A stretch of DNA of 64,000 nt from Cytobacillus praedii (GTDB taxonomy: Bacteria > Bacillota > Bacilli > Bacillales > Cytobacillaceae). Numbering within the stretch: position 1 is the stretch's first letter; every line of letters begins with the position of its first letter. Made by a program: the position numbers and the translations under genes. Positions 1 through 8,713 of this stretch are shown here, one piece after another. The notes beneath the pieces are model-generated. The model ran no database searches, was not told where the DNA came from, and saw only the letters and a program-made list of their open reading frames with translations. The stretch spans positions 22,285-86,284 of the forward strand of contig NZ_LMBX01000020.1 in the NCBI RefSeq assembly GCF_001439605.1, in the 5' to 3' direction.

Positions 1-968
1 ATTGAATCGAGACCATTTTTTATTAGGTTAATAAACACCTGCTTAATCTGATTTTCCACACACTCGATCAAAGGAATAGAATCGTCCATTTCAATTGATA
101 ACGAAATATTTTTTTCAGCAGCAAGCTGTTTCGTTATTGATTTCACATAGAGAATAATCTCTTTCATACAACTCTTTTCGAATTGAGCGGATCTTGGCTT
201 TCCAAGCAGCAAGAGATCATTTACGATTAAATCTATCCGCTCAATTTCTTGCTCCATTATTGAAAAATACTTTTGATCCTCTACATATTTTTCTTTTTGC
301 AGTTGAGTAAATCCCTTTAAGGATGCAAGAGGATTTCGAATTTCATGTCCAATTGAAGTGGCCATTTGACCGATAAATGCAAGCTTTTCTTTATGCCTTA
401 ATTCCTCATTCGCAGAGGTTAATGCATAAATATAAGAATAGAATCGATTTAATATAATGTAGGCAATCACAGAAAAAATAATGATTAAAGCAATAGGGAC
501 AACCACTACCAATGAATGAATAAATAACCCTACAATTAAATATCTGGATATAGAAACAATGGTAACAATCCAATAGAAACATTTATTAATAAAAATAGGT
601 GAAAATAAGATAAGAATCAGTTCTGCAGCATTCCCGCTTCGGTATTCGCCATATTCAGCCGAAAACTGAATAATGTCGCTTACTGATGTTAGCATCATGT
701 AGACAACAATGTAAATATATTTTATCACTTGATATTTTCCCTTTATATGTAAATAAAAAGCAACTGGAATTAATCCAAATAGGATCATATAAGTCCAAAA
801 GCCAAATGGGCTATTTAACCCTGGCTCTGAATGCAGAATATACCTTGGATACAAATAGTAGTAAAAAAAATCATATAAAATTAAGGTTATATAAAAGATT
901 GATAAATAAATTTTAAGTGCCCGCTTCTCCTCATGAAGCAGCCAAGTATGGATATTCTCTTTTTTCAT
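1..968 (-). CDS. Membrane sensor histidine kinase, 3' end outside window
   Basis: This gene runs off the left edge, so only about 322 N-terminal residues are visible. The first ~190 residues are rich in hydrophobic segments (several predicted membrane helices) with no obvious PAS or HAMP domain. They are followed by a phospho-acceptor box, IGHEIRNPLASLKG, with the presumed phosphorylated His, and near the edge by an N-box, INLIKNG, of the ATP-binding domain. This is the architecture of Bacillus sporulation-type (KinB-like) orphan kinases. It would phosphorylate a response regulator in response to a membrane or ligand signal. The ATG at 966-968 begins MKKENIHTW. The cognate regulator is not visible. 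Kinase identity is clear; specificity is unknown. Confidence 0.85.
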   Translation of the reverse strand, partial: MKKENIHTWLLHEEKRALKIYLSIFYITLILYDFFYYYLYPRYILHSEPGLNSPFGFWTYMILFGLIPVAFYLHIKGKYQVIKYIYIVVYMMLTSVSDIIQFSAEYGEYRSGNAAELILILFSPIFINKCFYWIVTIVSISRYLIVGLFIHSLVVVVPIALIIIFSVIAYIILNRFYSYIYALTSANEELRHKEKLAFIGQMATSIGHEIRNPLASLKGFTQLQKEKYVEDQKYFSIMEQEIERIDLIVNDLLLLGKPRSAQFEKSCMKEIILYVKSITKQLAAEKNISLSIEMDDSIPLIECVENQIKQVFINLIKNGLDS

Positions 969-1135
969 ACATTTCCTCACAAAAGTAGATTATATTTATT
1001 ATAACCCCTAGGATTTAAAAATCGACAAAATCCTACTTTTATCCTATAATTATATCTATTTGAAAAATTCTACTTTTTATCTTGACTTTTCCAATCATTA
1101 AATGTAGGGTAGTTATAAATAAATTAAATATGCAA

Positions 1136-1296
1136 TTTTTCTTATCCAGAGAGGTGGAGGGACTGGCCCATTGATACCTCAGCAACAGACAATCATGTAC
1201 TGTGCTAATTCCAGAAGCGTTATGCTTGAAGATAAGAAGAGCCGAAAGCGTGAATGCCAGACCTCTTCTTGTTTATAGAAGGGGTTTTTATTTTTT
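1136..1296 (+). promoter_or_regulatory. SAM-I (S-box) riboswitch with transcription terminator
   Basis: The aptamer core AGAGaGGTGGAGGGAC-TGGCCC followed by CAGCAAC and GTGCTAATTCC is the standard S-box sequence. P1 forms between CTTATC (about 1141-1146) and GATAAG (1231-1236). A terminator hairpin (1261-1269 with 1277-1285) is followed by a T-rich run. Bases AAGAAGAG at 1235-1242, the 3' side of P1, can instead pair with CTCTTCTT inside the terminator, the expected antiterminator switch. A possible promoter with -35 TTGACT lies at 1082-1087. High S-adenosylmethionine should switch off the cyclase-family gene at 1337. Confidence 0.93.
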
Positions 1297-1336
1297 AATA
1301 AGAGCCCCCTAAACTAATTCTAATGAGGTGATCTTT

Positions 1337-2095
1337 ATGTCAAATGAGTTAACGAAAGTATCAAACGAATTACTTCATGCCATTCAACTATTAAAGGAAA
1401 AAACATGGGTTGATTTAACCCATACATTCGGTCCTGGCTCACCGCATTTTTCTGCTTTTGATTCGGCTGAATTTCAGACATTATTTAATCATGATGATGG
1501 TTTTTTCGCACAAAGCTTTAAATTTGCTGGACAATATGGCACACATATAGATGCACCGATTCATTTCGTCCGGAATACAAGGTATCTAGATGAATTAGGA
1601 TTAAAGGAATTAGTTTTGCCGCTTGTTGTCATTGACCGATCAAGGGAAGCTGCTTTAAATAATGACTTTACTTTAACTGTTAATGATATTTATGAATTTG
1701 AAAAGGTGTACGGGAGAATTGATGAAGGGTCATTTGTTGCCCTGAGAACGGATTGGAGCAAGCGATGGACGGATAAAGAAGCATTTGAAAATAAAGACAT
1801 TGAAGGCCAAAACCACGCCCCTGGATGGTCAGTTGATGCACTCCGGTTCTTAATAGAGGAAAGAAAAATAAAAGCCATTGGCCATGAAACGTTCGATACT
1901 GATTCAAGCATAGACTTTCAAAGAAACGGAAAACTTTTAGCTGAATATTATATTCTTGAGCAGGATACGTATCAAATTGAATTATTAACAAACTTAGATA
2001 AAGTACCTGCTAAAGGAGCAGTCATCTTTAATATTGTCCCAAAACCGGAAAAAGCCTCTGGATTTCCTGTTAGGTCCTTCGCAATCTTGCCATAA
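1337..2095 (+). CDS. Cyclase-family (KynB-like) metal-dependent hydrolase
   Basis: The 252-residue protein belongs to the cyclase family (kynurenine formamidase type), soluble metal-dependent amidohydrolases. The family signature GTHIDAPIHF, with metal-binding His and Asp, lies near residue 78. A second conserved part around GHETFDTDSS follows. The ATG at 1337 is preferred over an in-frame GTG at 1328 because GAGGTGATC sits at the right distance before it. It is the only gene behind the S-box riboswitch, so it is presumably expressed when S-adenosylmethionine or methionine is scarce. The substrate is not known; a role in sulfur or methionine metabolism is inferred from the riboswitch only. 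Confidence 0.85.
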   Translation: MSNELTKVSNELLHAIQLLKEKTWVDLTHTFGPGSPHFSAFDSAEFQTLFNHDDGFFAQSFKFAGQYGTHIDAPIHFVRNTRYLDELGLKELVLPLVVIDRSREAALNNDFTLTVNDIYEFEKVYGRIDEGSFVALRTDWSKRWTDKEAFENKDIEGQNHAPGWSVDALRFLIEERKIKAIGHETFDTDSSIDFQRNGKLLAEYYILEQDTYQIELLTNLDKVPAKGAVIFNIVPKPEKASGFPVRSFAILP

Positions 2096-2105
2096 GCGGA
2101 AATTG

Positions 2106-2145
2106 TAACAGGGCAATGCTGCTGATTTGCATTGCCCTTTAAGGT
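2106..2145. terminator. Bidirectional intrinsic terminator
   Basis: Inverted repeat AGGGCAATGC / GCATTGCCCT (2110-2119 and 2129-2138) lies between the convergent cyclase gene and the small membrane protein gene. T-rich sequence follows on the plus strand. Confidence 0.75.
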
Positions 2146-2570
2146 ATCTTTTTCTTATTATTTATTCGAAGCATAACTATAATCGCTACAACAATCAAGA
2201 CAACAAAGAACAAAACAATAATGACATTTTCCATCCAATGATTAGGTGCTTTATGAACAAAGATAGCCTTTTGCCATTCGTTTTCTCCTACTTCAACTGC
2301 AATTGCTATTTTTGGGGAAATGCCTATAACCTCATAATACTTCGTGCCTTTTGGATACGCATTTGATGCATCCCCAAAATATTCTCCAGTCATATCGTTC
2401 GTGCCTCTTCTCACTTTTCCTATGATGTCTCCGATATCAGATACCATTTCATCAGTTACTTCATATACATTTCCTTTCCAAACAACGAAAGGATACGCCC
2501 AGTCAAGTGCTTGAACAGACCACTGACTTGTAAAAGAGAAACAAAATAGAAGTAAGATGATTTTTCGCAA
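2139..2570 (-). CDS. Small exported membrane-anchored protein, function unknown
   Basis: The protein has 143 residues with an N-terminal signal-like hydrophobic segment (residues 3-20). An extracytoplasmic region follows, then one strong C-terminal membrane helix (about residues 115-137) and a KKK tail. The start is a TTG preceded by AAAGGGGAAA at good spacing. It lies 21 bp downstream of a lipoprotein gene, probably one operon, so the two may act together at the cell surface. No family is recognised. Confidence 0.7.
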   Translation of the reverse strand: MRKIILLLFCFSFTSQWSVQALDWAYPFVVWKGNVYEVTDEMVSDIGDIIGKVRRGTNDMTGEYFGDASNAYPKGTKYYEVIGISPKIAIAVEVGENEWQKAIFVHKAPNHWMENVIIVLFFVVLIVVAIIVMLRINNKKKIP

Positions 2571-2591
2571 ATAGATTTCCCCTTTCCTGGC

Positions 2592-3047
2592 CTATTCCAC
2601 CTCTAAAGCAAAAGCATAAAAAGCATCGCCATTGGATACATTTTCTTGCTTTTCATCCATCCACCATACGCCGTAGGAATAATAATATAGCCCCTTTTGT
2701 GCAGGTGCTGTAAACCCATGATCCTCAACTAAAACTTCCTGTTCTTTCTTTTCCTCATTTATTTGCAAGAGATAAACACTGTTTGGCAATGGTTCGTAAT
2801 CCATTAAAAATTTGACTTTTTCACCAGGTTTTACTTTAACCGGCACTTTCCCCTCTAACATTTCTACTGGACCAGCAGAATCTACACAAGTATTCCCCCA
2901 GCAATATGTGCCTAATTTTGTTTCATATTTCTCATTGGCGATTTCAATGAACACTTCCGGGGGTTTTGAAGAAGTTAAATTACCATTCGAGCAGCCTATC
3001 AAGGTAACAAGCAGAAAGGTAAAAGTAATAAATATACATTTTTTCAT
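2592..3047 (-). CDS. Small lipoprotein, function unknown
   Basis: The protein has 151 residues. A signal peptide ends in the lipobox LIGC near residue 19, so it should be lipid-anchored on the outer face of the membrane. The mature part contains two Cys (TYCWGNTCVD) that could form a disulfide. It resembles small Bacillus lipoproteins without assigned function. AGGAGG stands directly before the ATG. It is the first gene of a likely two-gene operon with the exported protein downstream. Confidence 0.75.
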   Translation of the reverse strand: MKKCIFITFTFLLVTLIGCSNGNLTSSKPPEVFIEIANEKYETKLGTYCWGNTCVDSAGPVEMLEGKVPVKVKPGEKVKFLMDYEPLPNSVYLLQINEEKKEQEVLVEDHGFTAPAQKGLYYYSYGVWWMDEKQENVSNGDAFYAFALEVE

Positions 3048-3235
3048 ATCAGTTCCTCCTGTTTAGAAAATAGACGATTTTTTCCAAACAAAGTTACTTA
3101 TTAACAAAAAAACAACCCATGTTAAACTATTATCGTCAGAATATATAGAATAATAAAAAGTTGATCCTATATCACAAATTATTTGTTATCTCACATATAG
3201 TCTATATTGAAAAAGATGGAATAGAGGTGAATGGA

Positions 3236-4162
3236 ATGTTCCAAAGCAAACACTTTAAACTTGAAAAGGTGAGTAATAGTATTTATGCAGCAATAGCAAA
3301 AGAAGGCGGAGGGGCTGCAGCAAATGCAGGGTTTGTGGATTTAGGAGAAAAAGTGATTGTTTTTGATACTTTTAACACACAACAAGCATCACAAGATTTA
3401 AAGCTCCTTGCGGAATCAATCACAAATCACCCTGTTACATGGGTAATTAATAGTCATTGGCATGGTGACCATATAAGAGGGAACCAAACATTTAAGGATC
3501 GGATGATCATATCAAGTGAATCAACATACACAAAAATCAAAGATGTTCACCCTTCAAGGATTGCTGCACAGAAAAATGATATGAATGGATTAACAAATTA
3601 TATCCAATCATTAAAAGACCAGCTAGTTCAAAATACCGATGCTCAATTACAATATCAAATCAATTTCTTAAGCGAGCTAAAAAGTTCTTTGCCAACTCTG
3701 GAATTAGTATTACCAAACCAAACATTTATTGACAAAATGACCTTCCACGGAAAAAAACAAAGTGCAACACTTTTCACATTAGGCGGGGGACATTCTTTAT
3801 GTGATGCCATGCTATACATTCCAGATGAAAAGGTAATATTTATGGGGGATTTATTATTTGTTGATTGTCACCCTACTTTTTTTGAGGAATCAAATCTTGA
3901 GCATTGGGCAACTATTTTAAAAAAAGTAATGCTTATGGAAATTGATGTGGCAGTACCAGGACATGGTTCAATAGGTACAAAAGAGGATATCTCAAAAGTC
4001 ACCCATTACCTATCTGATTTAACTGCCATTGTAGAAGGAAATCACCCGATTGAAGAGATTAATATTCCTGCTAAGTATAAAGATTGGGGTTCATCAGAGG
4101 TTTTTCAGCAAAATATAAAAATAGCAGAGGCTTTATTAAACAAGGGAACTCCTATATTGTGA
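3236..4162 (+). CDS. MBL-fold metallo-hydrolase
   Basis: The 308-residue protein carries the metallo-beta-lactamase motif HWHGDH (in NSHWHGDHIRGN), a later GGGHS, and MGDLLFVD and PGHGS, which supply the remaining metal ligands. The zinc-binding pattern is that of a cytoplasmic hydrolase or class-B-like lactamase fold; no signal peptide is seen. The ATG at 3236 is chosen because GAGGTGA precedes it; an upstream in-frame ATG at 3161 lacks a good ribosome site. The substrate is unknown. The gene appears monocistronic, with a terminator overlapping its stop codon. Confidence 0.85.
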   Translation: MFQSKHFKLEKVSNSIYAAIAKEGGGAAANAGFVDLGEKVIVFDTFNTQQASQDLKLLAESITNHPVTWVINSHWHGDHIRGNQTFKDRMIISSESTYTKIKDVHPSRIAAQKNDMNGLTNYIQSLKDQLVQNTDAQLQYQINFLSELKSSLPTLELVLPNQTFIDKMTFHGKKQSATLFTLGGGHSLCDAMLYIPDEKVIFMGDLLFVDCHPTFFEESNLEHWATILKKVMLMEIDVAVPGHGSIGTKEDISKVTHYLSDLTAIVEGNHPIEEINIPAKYKDWGSSEVFQQNIKIAEALLNKGTPIL

Positions 4163-4177
4163 AGTTCCCTTGTTTTA
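4141..4177 (+). terminator. Intrinsic terminator of the MBL hydrolase gene
   Basis: Stem CAAGGGAACT / AGTTCCCTTG starts inside the last codons of the gene and is followed by TTTT. Confidence 0.8.
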
Positions 4178-4228
4178 ATCACAAAAAGACACTATTTTAC
4201 TAGTAAACGAAAGAATCATTTAACTTGT

Positions 4229-4867
4229 TTATCCTTTCATGCATTTAATAAAATCCTCTAATTTGTCTAGCGATTTTATATTTTGATTGCATTTTTGACT
4301 ATCTTGGCAAATATAATTTCCTCTTTTTATAAATGTTCCTTGCACCGATCCTTTCGTTTCCATGATAAACATGCCTAATTCTTCATGACCATGACAAATT
4401 GTGCATATGCCTTTTTTGCTAATATTTTTGAAAGAACCATGAAGTCCAACTAATTTCTCGTTTTGCTCAACTACGATATACTTTTTATTTGATCCTGTAT
4501 CATTCCAGCCAAAATAAGATATTTCATGTCTATCTATCTGATCGAATGGAGGAACTTTTAACTTCTTCGCCTTTGGAAATAACTTTTTTATTGACTGTTC
4601 GCTTATTTTTTTAAAAGGAATAACATACTGCTTTAATTGCGATAAAAATGCCTCTGCTTGCTCTTTCTCTCTAATTTCAACAATCGGATTGAATACTTGT
4701 CTTTGCTTTTCACTCAGATCATCGAACAAATGGATAATCTTTTCATCAGTGAGGGTTTTCAATGCCTCGAGTACCTCTTTATCATTGACGGATGTATATC
4801 CATTAATGAGTATTTGCAGTTGATTTTTAATATAGTTAAATTGATCACTTCTAATGAAGGGCTCCAT
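4229..4867 (-). CDS. FusB/FusC-family elongation factor G-binding protein
   Basis: The 212-residue protein has an N-terminal helical EF-G-binding region. The C-terminal zinc-binding domain has four Cys/His ligands (CTICHGHEE and, later, CQDSQKC). Family members bind EF-G on the ribosome and help release it; FusB/FusC proteins of staphylococci protect against fusidic acid, while Bacillus chromosomal homologues have a less defined role. The ATG at 4867 has AGGAGTG before it; an upstream in-frame start at 4930 has none. It stands alone, transcribed leftward. Family assignment is good; any resistance function is inference. Confidence 0.82.
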   Translation of the reverse strand: MEPFIRSDQFNYIKNQLQILINGYTSVNDKEVLEALKTLTDEKIIHLFDDLSEKQRQVFNPIVEIREKEQAEAFLSQLKQYVIPFKKISEQSIKKLFPKAKKLKVPPFDQIDRHEISYFGWNDTGSNKKYIVVEQNEKLVGLHGSFKNISKKGICTICHGHEELGMFIMETKGSVQGTFIKRGNYICQDSQKCNQNIKSLDKLEDFIKCMKG

Positions 4868-4971
4868 TCTTTTTTCACTCCTGTTCAAAAACCTATTTCC
4901 ATTTAACTTTATAAGGTACACGTCATGCATTCAATGGAAAAATTGGTTAAGAAATAAAATCACCATATGAA

Positions 4972-5002
4972 AAAGCACTGATCAAAAGGTGATCAGTGCT
5001 TT
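4972..5002 (-). terminator. Intrinsic terminator
   Basis: Perfect 13-bp stem (4972-4984 with 4990-5002), overlapping the stop codon of the CD3324-family gene, with a T run on the minus strand. Confidence 0.85.
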
Positions 5003-5264
5003 ATTTAGAATATACGATTTTTTTGATCGTTTCGGATGAGAGATAATATTCTTCAGCTAATTGATCAATGGTTATTCCACCTTTAAACGCAGTTCTTATA
5101 GCAGAATTTCTTTCATCAATTGCCTTTCTCGTACCAGACCGCGTCCCCCATTTGCGATGGGATGCTTTCTTTTTCGGGATATAAATCGTCTCACCTTGTA
5201 TATATTTTTGTATTTCTATAATTAAACTTTCCGGTAAAATTGCGTTTGCTTTTACATTTTTCAT
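5001..5264 (-). CDS. CD3324-family helix-turn-helix protein
   Basis: The protein has 87 residues. The N-terminal part, LPESLIIEIQKYIQGETIYI, and the region KWGTRSGTRKAIDERN match the CD3324 family. The C-terminal helix-turn-helix is ITIDQLAEEYYLSSETIKKI, similar to Mor-type DNA-binding domains. It is probably a small transcription regulator. A moderate ribosome site (AGGGG) precedes the ATG. Its target is unknown. Confidence 0.8.
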   Translation of the reverse strand: MKNVKANAILPESLIIEIQKYIQGETIYIPKKKASHRKWGTRSGTRKAIDERNSAIRTAFKGGITIDQLAEEYYLSSETIKKIVYSK

Positions 5265-5356
5265 TTCTGGTTAGCCCCTCATTTATTTTTTTCAAAATAA
5301 GGTGCAAAGCCAAATGAATTAGAAAAGCGTACTTGGGCGATTTTTAAATTCAAAGT

Positions 5357-5434
5357 CTACCCCATGCAAAGTATCGCCTTTCCAAAACTAGGCTTTGCAT
5401 GAGATGCTGCAGAATCTGGCCTTCTTATCGCCAA
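5357..5434 (-). CDS. Possible 25-residue peptide with a near-perfect Shine-Dalgarno
   Basis: A TTG at 5434 opens a 25-codon frame ending in TAG at 5357 (peptide begins LAIRRPDSAAS). The sequence AGGAGGTGATC, almost fully complementary to the 16S rRNA 3' end, stands just upstream (about 5439-5449). It lies in the 260-bp gap between the S41 peptidase and the CD3324 gene on the same strand. ATGCAAAG and CTTTGCAT within it form an inverted repeat. No family is recognised; it could be a leader peptide or chance. Confidence 0.35.
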   Translation of the reverse strand: MAIRRPDSAASHAKPSFGKAILCMG

Positions 5435-5524
5435 TTCGATCACCTCCTAAAATTACTTTTAATCCCATTATAATAAAAGAACGCTCTTCATGGCTAATGG
5501 AACATTTGATTCAATTTTCTCTGC

Positions 5525-6811
5525 CTACTTTTCCTTAATAAGTTCAATTACTTTCTCTAACTGAATATCTTTATTTGAAATAATTGATTCCCTTGTTTTA
5601 GGGACTAAATAATCTGGATAAATCGCATCTTTGTAGGTTTTGGAAAGGATATATTCTTTTGTTGATAATGATAAATTTATCTTACTATTCGGAAGCACTC
5701 CACTGATCACCTCTCCGAATGCAAAAGGGGAATTTCCGGTAGGCTCACCAACGAGTATACCGATATTATTTTCTTGTATGACACTCGCAAACATATTAGC
5801 CGAACTAAAAGTATGATTACTAATAAGCACATAAGTGTTTCCTGTAAAATTCGAGTAATTATTAATGCTTGAAGGTTGTATACGATTTATAAAGGCAACA
5901 ATAACTGCAGAATCCCCCCCTGGATTTTGCCGTAAATCAATAACAATATTCCCTATCCCATCCCTTTTAACTTCTTTAAAAAAGAGACTTACACTTTTCC
6001 GGTACTCCCTTGTATCATCACAGGTATGTAAATAATAGTATCCAATATCATTTTCGTGGTCTATAGACCAGCCAAATGTATTTGAATCGTTGAACCGTTT
6101 ATACCAACTATACCAGTTATCCTCTGCATCGGTCATTTGCGAATCTGCTACCTCTTTCTTTACAAGGGGAATTCTTACCTTCCTTTTTTCTCCTTGTATA
6201 TTTTCTACAGTTACTACTACTTGGTTGTTTTTAACCAACGACAGCTTCTTCAAATAATATTCATCTTTAATAAAATAATTCGCACGAAACTTTTTCCAGT
6301 AGGGGTTCTCCGCCGAAACGAATCTTCCTAAATCCTTAACAATTTCTTCAACTTCCATTCCGCCTATGCGGACAATGAGATCCCCTTTTTCAACACCATA
6401 TCCACTCTCTAAAACTGTCCACCCCTCTTCCGTCCAATCAAGAAGTAATGGCAGTCTTCTTCGTTCGTCTAACATCACAAGACCTGTATGAGCATCTTCC
6501 ATTTCCGCAACAAATTCTTGAAGAATAAAATAAAAATCTGTTGTGCTTTTTTCAGAATCCAGTTCACTTTTTATTTCAGCAATCCGCTTATCCCAAACTT
6601 CCTTTGTCATTTTCCTTGAAGGATCGGGATGCTTTGCTAGCATTTCATCTATTAAAAATTGAAAGTCCTCCTGCATTTCATCTGGCTCTAGCATCACAAC
6701 TGGATTTGCTTCCTGTTGCCCCCAAATATACCAGCTAAAAAAAATAAGAAAGAATAACACACCTATTCCTGCAGCCATTCTACTCTTATTTCGCTTCCTT
6801 TCTATTTTCAC
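5525..6811 (-). CDS. S41-family (tail-specific) serine peptidase, membrane-anchored
   Basis: The protein has about 428 residues: an N-terminal membrane anchor (about residues 12-32), an extracytoplasmic region with a PDZ-like segment (KGDLIVRIGG), and an S41 peptidase core. The core shows VIDLRQNPGGDS and SNHTFSSANMFA, which contains the catalytic Ser. The expected function is cleavage of extracytoplasmic proteins from the C-terminal side. The GTG at 6811 is chosen over the in-frame GTG at 6820 because AAGGGG is correctly spaced from it. The substrate is unknown. Confidence 0.85.
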   Translation of the reverse strand: MKIERKRNKSRMAAGIGVLFFLIFFSWYIWGQQEANPVVMLEPDEMQEDFQFLIDEMLAKHPDPSRKMTKEVWDKRIAEIKSELDSEKSTTDFYFILQEFVAEMEDAHTGLVMLDERRRLPLLLDWTEEGWTVLESGYGVEKGDLIVRIGGMEVEEIVKDLGRFVSAENPYWKKFRANYFIKDEYYLKKLSLVKNNQVVVTVENIQGEKRKVRIPLVKKEVADSQMTDAEDNWYSWYKRFNDSNTFGWSIDHENDIGYYYLHTCDDTREYRKSVSLFFKEVKRDGIGNIVIDLRQNPGGDSAVIVAFINRIQPSSINNYSNFTGNTYVLISNHTFSSANMFASVIQENNIGILVGEPTGNSPFAFGEVISGVLPNSKINLSLSTKEYILSKTYKDAIYPDYLVPKTRESIISNKDIQLEKVIELIKEK

Positions 6812-6891
6812 CGCGCCCACCCCTTAAATACATATATTACCAAGTATAACAAGTCTATATAACACAATTTTCGAACTTATATGACAAAAAA

Positions 6892-6924
6892 TCGACTGTT
6901 TATCCTCAACAGTCGATTCAATAT
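6892..6924 (-). terminator. Intrinsic terminator
   Basis: Stem AATCGACTGTT / AACAGTCGATT just beyond the DinB gene stop, followed on the minus strand by a T run. Confidence 0.85.
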
Positions 6925-6929
6925 TATTA

Positions 6930-7421
6930 TTATTTATTTTGTTCAGGCAAAGGGATAATTCCTCTTCTAATAAAGTTTGCAGAGATTGGTTTCTTCCCGA
7001 TTTCTCTCGCCCAGACAGAAATTTGGCCGATATGATGAATTTCGTGAGCTATAACATGACGCATCACTTCACCCCAGGTAAAAATTTCCGTTCGCCCATC
7101 TGGAAAAGAATCATGGAGGAGATTGCTTTCCATGCCTACATCCCAATTTCTCACAAATTCTTCTACTTCAACGCGGAATTTTGCATCAAGCCCTCTTACC
7201 TTTTGCAAACTGTTATGCTCTTCAAAGCTTTCCTGAAAATCAGGCTTGCCTTGAAGAAGACGAATCCAGCTCCATTCAACATCGATGATGTGAAAAAGTG
7301 TATGCAAAATTCCTCCTACCCCACCCGTTCGGGCTAAAAGAAGCTCCTCCTCAGCAACGTCTTCACACCATTGATACCAATCTTCCCTTATCAACCAATT
7401 ATACTGAAACAATGCTTGCAT
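6930..7421 (-). CDS. DinB-family protein
   Basis: The 163-residue protein is a four-helix-bundle DinB/DfsB-type protein. Three metal-binding His are suggested by HTLFHIIDVEW near residue 40 and by HVIAHEIHHIGQIS near residue 130. Family members are often metal-dependent thiol transferases or damage-inducible proteins; the substrate of this one is unknown. AGGAGG precedes the ATG. Confidence 0.88.
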   Translation of the reverse strand: MQALFQYNWLIREDWYQWCEDVAEEELLLARTGGVGGILHTLFHIIDVEWSWIRLLQGKPDFQESFEEHNSLQKVRGLDAKFRVEVEEFVRNWDVGMESNLLHDSFPDGRTEIFTWGEVMRHVIAHEIHHIGQISVWAREIGKKPISANFIRRGIIPLPEQNK

Positions 7422-7495
7422 GAAATACCTCCTACTTGTCTAAAAATTCTAAATATACAAGACAAATTTTATCATAAGTAGGTTCTCTTCGACAC

Positions 7496-8599
7496 TTATA
7501 TTGACTCTTCTTTCTTATTAACTGGACCAATATATTTCGATTGCGGACGAAAGATAACATTGTTTTCTGCTTGTTCTAAAATATGTGCACTCCATCCGAC
7601 TATTCGGCTGGCCGTGAAGGTTGGGGTGAATAATTCCTTTTCCATCTGAACAGCTTTCATAATCGCAGCTGCATAAAACTCTACATTTGTATAAAGTGAC
7701 CTGCCTGGCTTTACCTCTTCAAGAATTTGCACGCCCAGCTTTTCTACTTTCATTGAGAGATCAAGCCACTCATCTTCACCTGAAAACGCCAGGAGCTTCG
7801 ATTTCAAAGCAACAGATCTAGGATCAACTGTTTTATAAATCCGGTGTCCAAATCCCATCAGCTTTTCCCCACGGTTTAATTTATTTCTAATAACCTTTTC
7901 TGCATCACCCTGTTCATGCACTTCATTTAACAGAGTAATTACTTCAGAGGGTGCACCTCCATGAAGAGGTCCTTTCATCGTTCCAATTGCAGAGGTAATC
8001 GCTGAAACTAAATCAGACTCAGTAGATGCCGTCACTCTTGCAGAGAACGTAGAGGCATTCATCCCATGCTCCATCGTTAGGATCATATATGTTTCCAGTC
8101 CATTAACATGTGCTTTCAGAGGAACTTCTCCATTTAGCATGTAAAGATAGTTTTCTACATGGTTTAGTTCAGGCTTCGGCGAGATAAATGTTTTTCCTTC
8201 TAGATGTCTTTTTCGATAGGCAATGATTGTTGGTGTCATAGCAGTGATTCTTATTGCCTGTTCAATGGTCGGCTTCCAGCCATAATTCCTTCTTCCTTCA
8301 GCAGATATTACCGTTCTTAAAACACTCATCATATTCATTTCATCGGGTAAGCTCCTAATTAAGTCAATCATATAACTAGGAAGTTCCCGATTATCTATTA
8401 ATGAAGCTTTCAATTCACTTAGCTGCCTATTTGTAGGGAACTTCACGTTCCACAGAAGATAAGCTGTTTCCTCAAAGGAATAGGTTTCCGTGATCTCCCC
8501 AATTTCATATCCGCGGTAAATCAGCTGTCCCTTTTCTCCGTCCACATGGCTAATCTTTGTTTCAGCTGCAATTACACCTTTTAAACCGTAATGGATCAT
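7496..8599 (-). CDS. citA: Citrate synthase (CitA-like)
   Basis: The enzyme condenses acetyl-CoA with oxaloacetate to citrate. The 367-residue protein shows the family motifs HGMNAST and GPLHGGA, then GFGHRIYKTVDPR with the catalytic His, and a Gly-Arg-rich C-terminal region. Its length fits Gram-positive citrate synthases. Divergent pairing with a LysR regulator reproduces the B. subtilis citA-citR arrangement, so it is called citA (the minor citrate synthase there) rather than citZ, which normally precedes icd and mdh. AAGGGG precedes the ATG. Repression by the adjacent CitR is expected from B. subtilis. Confidence 0.88.
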   Translation of the reverse strand: MIHYGLKGVIAAETKISHVDGEKGQLIYRGYEIGEITETYSFEETAYLLWNVKFPTNRQLSELKASLIDNRELPSYMIDLIRSLPDEMNMMSVLRTVISAEGRRNYGWKPTIEQAIRITAMTPTIIAYRKRHLEGKTFISPKPELNHVENYLYMLNGEVPLKAHVNGLETYMILTMEHGMNASTFSARVTASTESDLVSAITSAIGTMKGPLHGGAPSEVITLLNEVHEQGDAEKVIRNKLNRGEKLMGFGHRIYKTVDPRSVALKSKLLAFSGEDEWLDLSMKVEKLGVQILEEVKPGRSLYTNVEFYAAAIMKAVQMEKELFTPTFTASRIVGWSAHILEQAENNVIFRPQSKYIGPVNKKEESI

Positions 8600-8713
8600 T
8601 TTTCATTTCCCCTTTCCTTATTTAGGTAAATTATATAAAATAAATATAATTAAAAAAATTAAATGTTTTTAAATATTTTGATTTATTTTATTAATTGTAT
8701 GGAGGGATAATAC
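8600..8713. promoter_or_regulatory. Divergent citA/citR control region
   Basis: This very AT-rich 114-bp gap must hold both promoters and the LysR-type operator. Several T-N11-A dyads are possible but none stands out. Confidence 0.5.

Noticed and set aside
1680..1991. Minus-strand frames inside the cyclase gene
   Set aside because: They are shadows of a gene with clear catalytic motifs.
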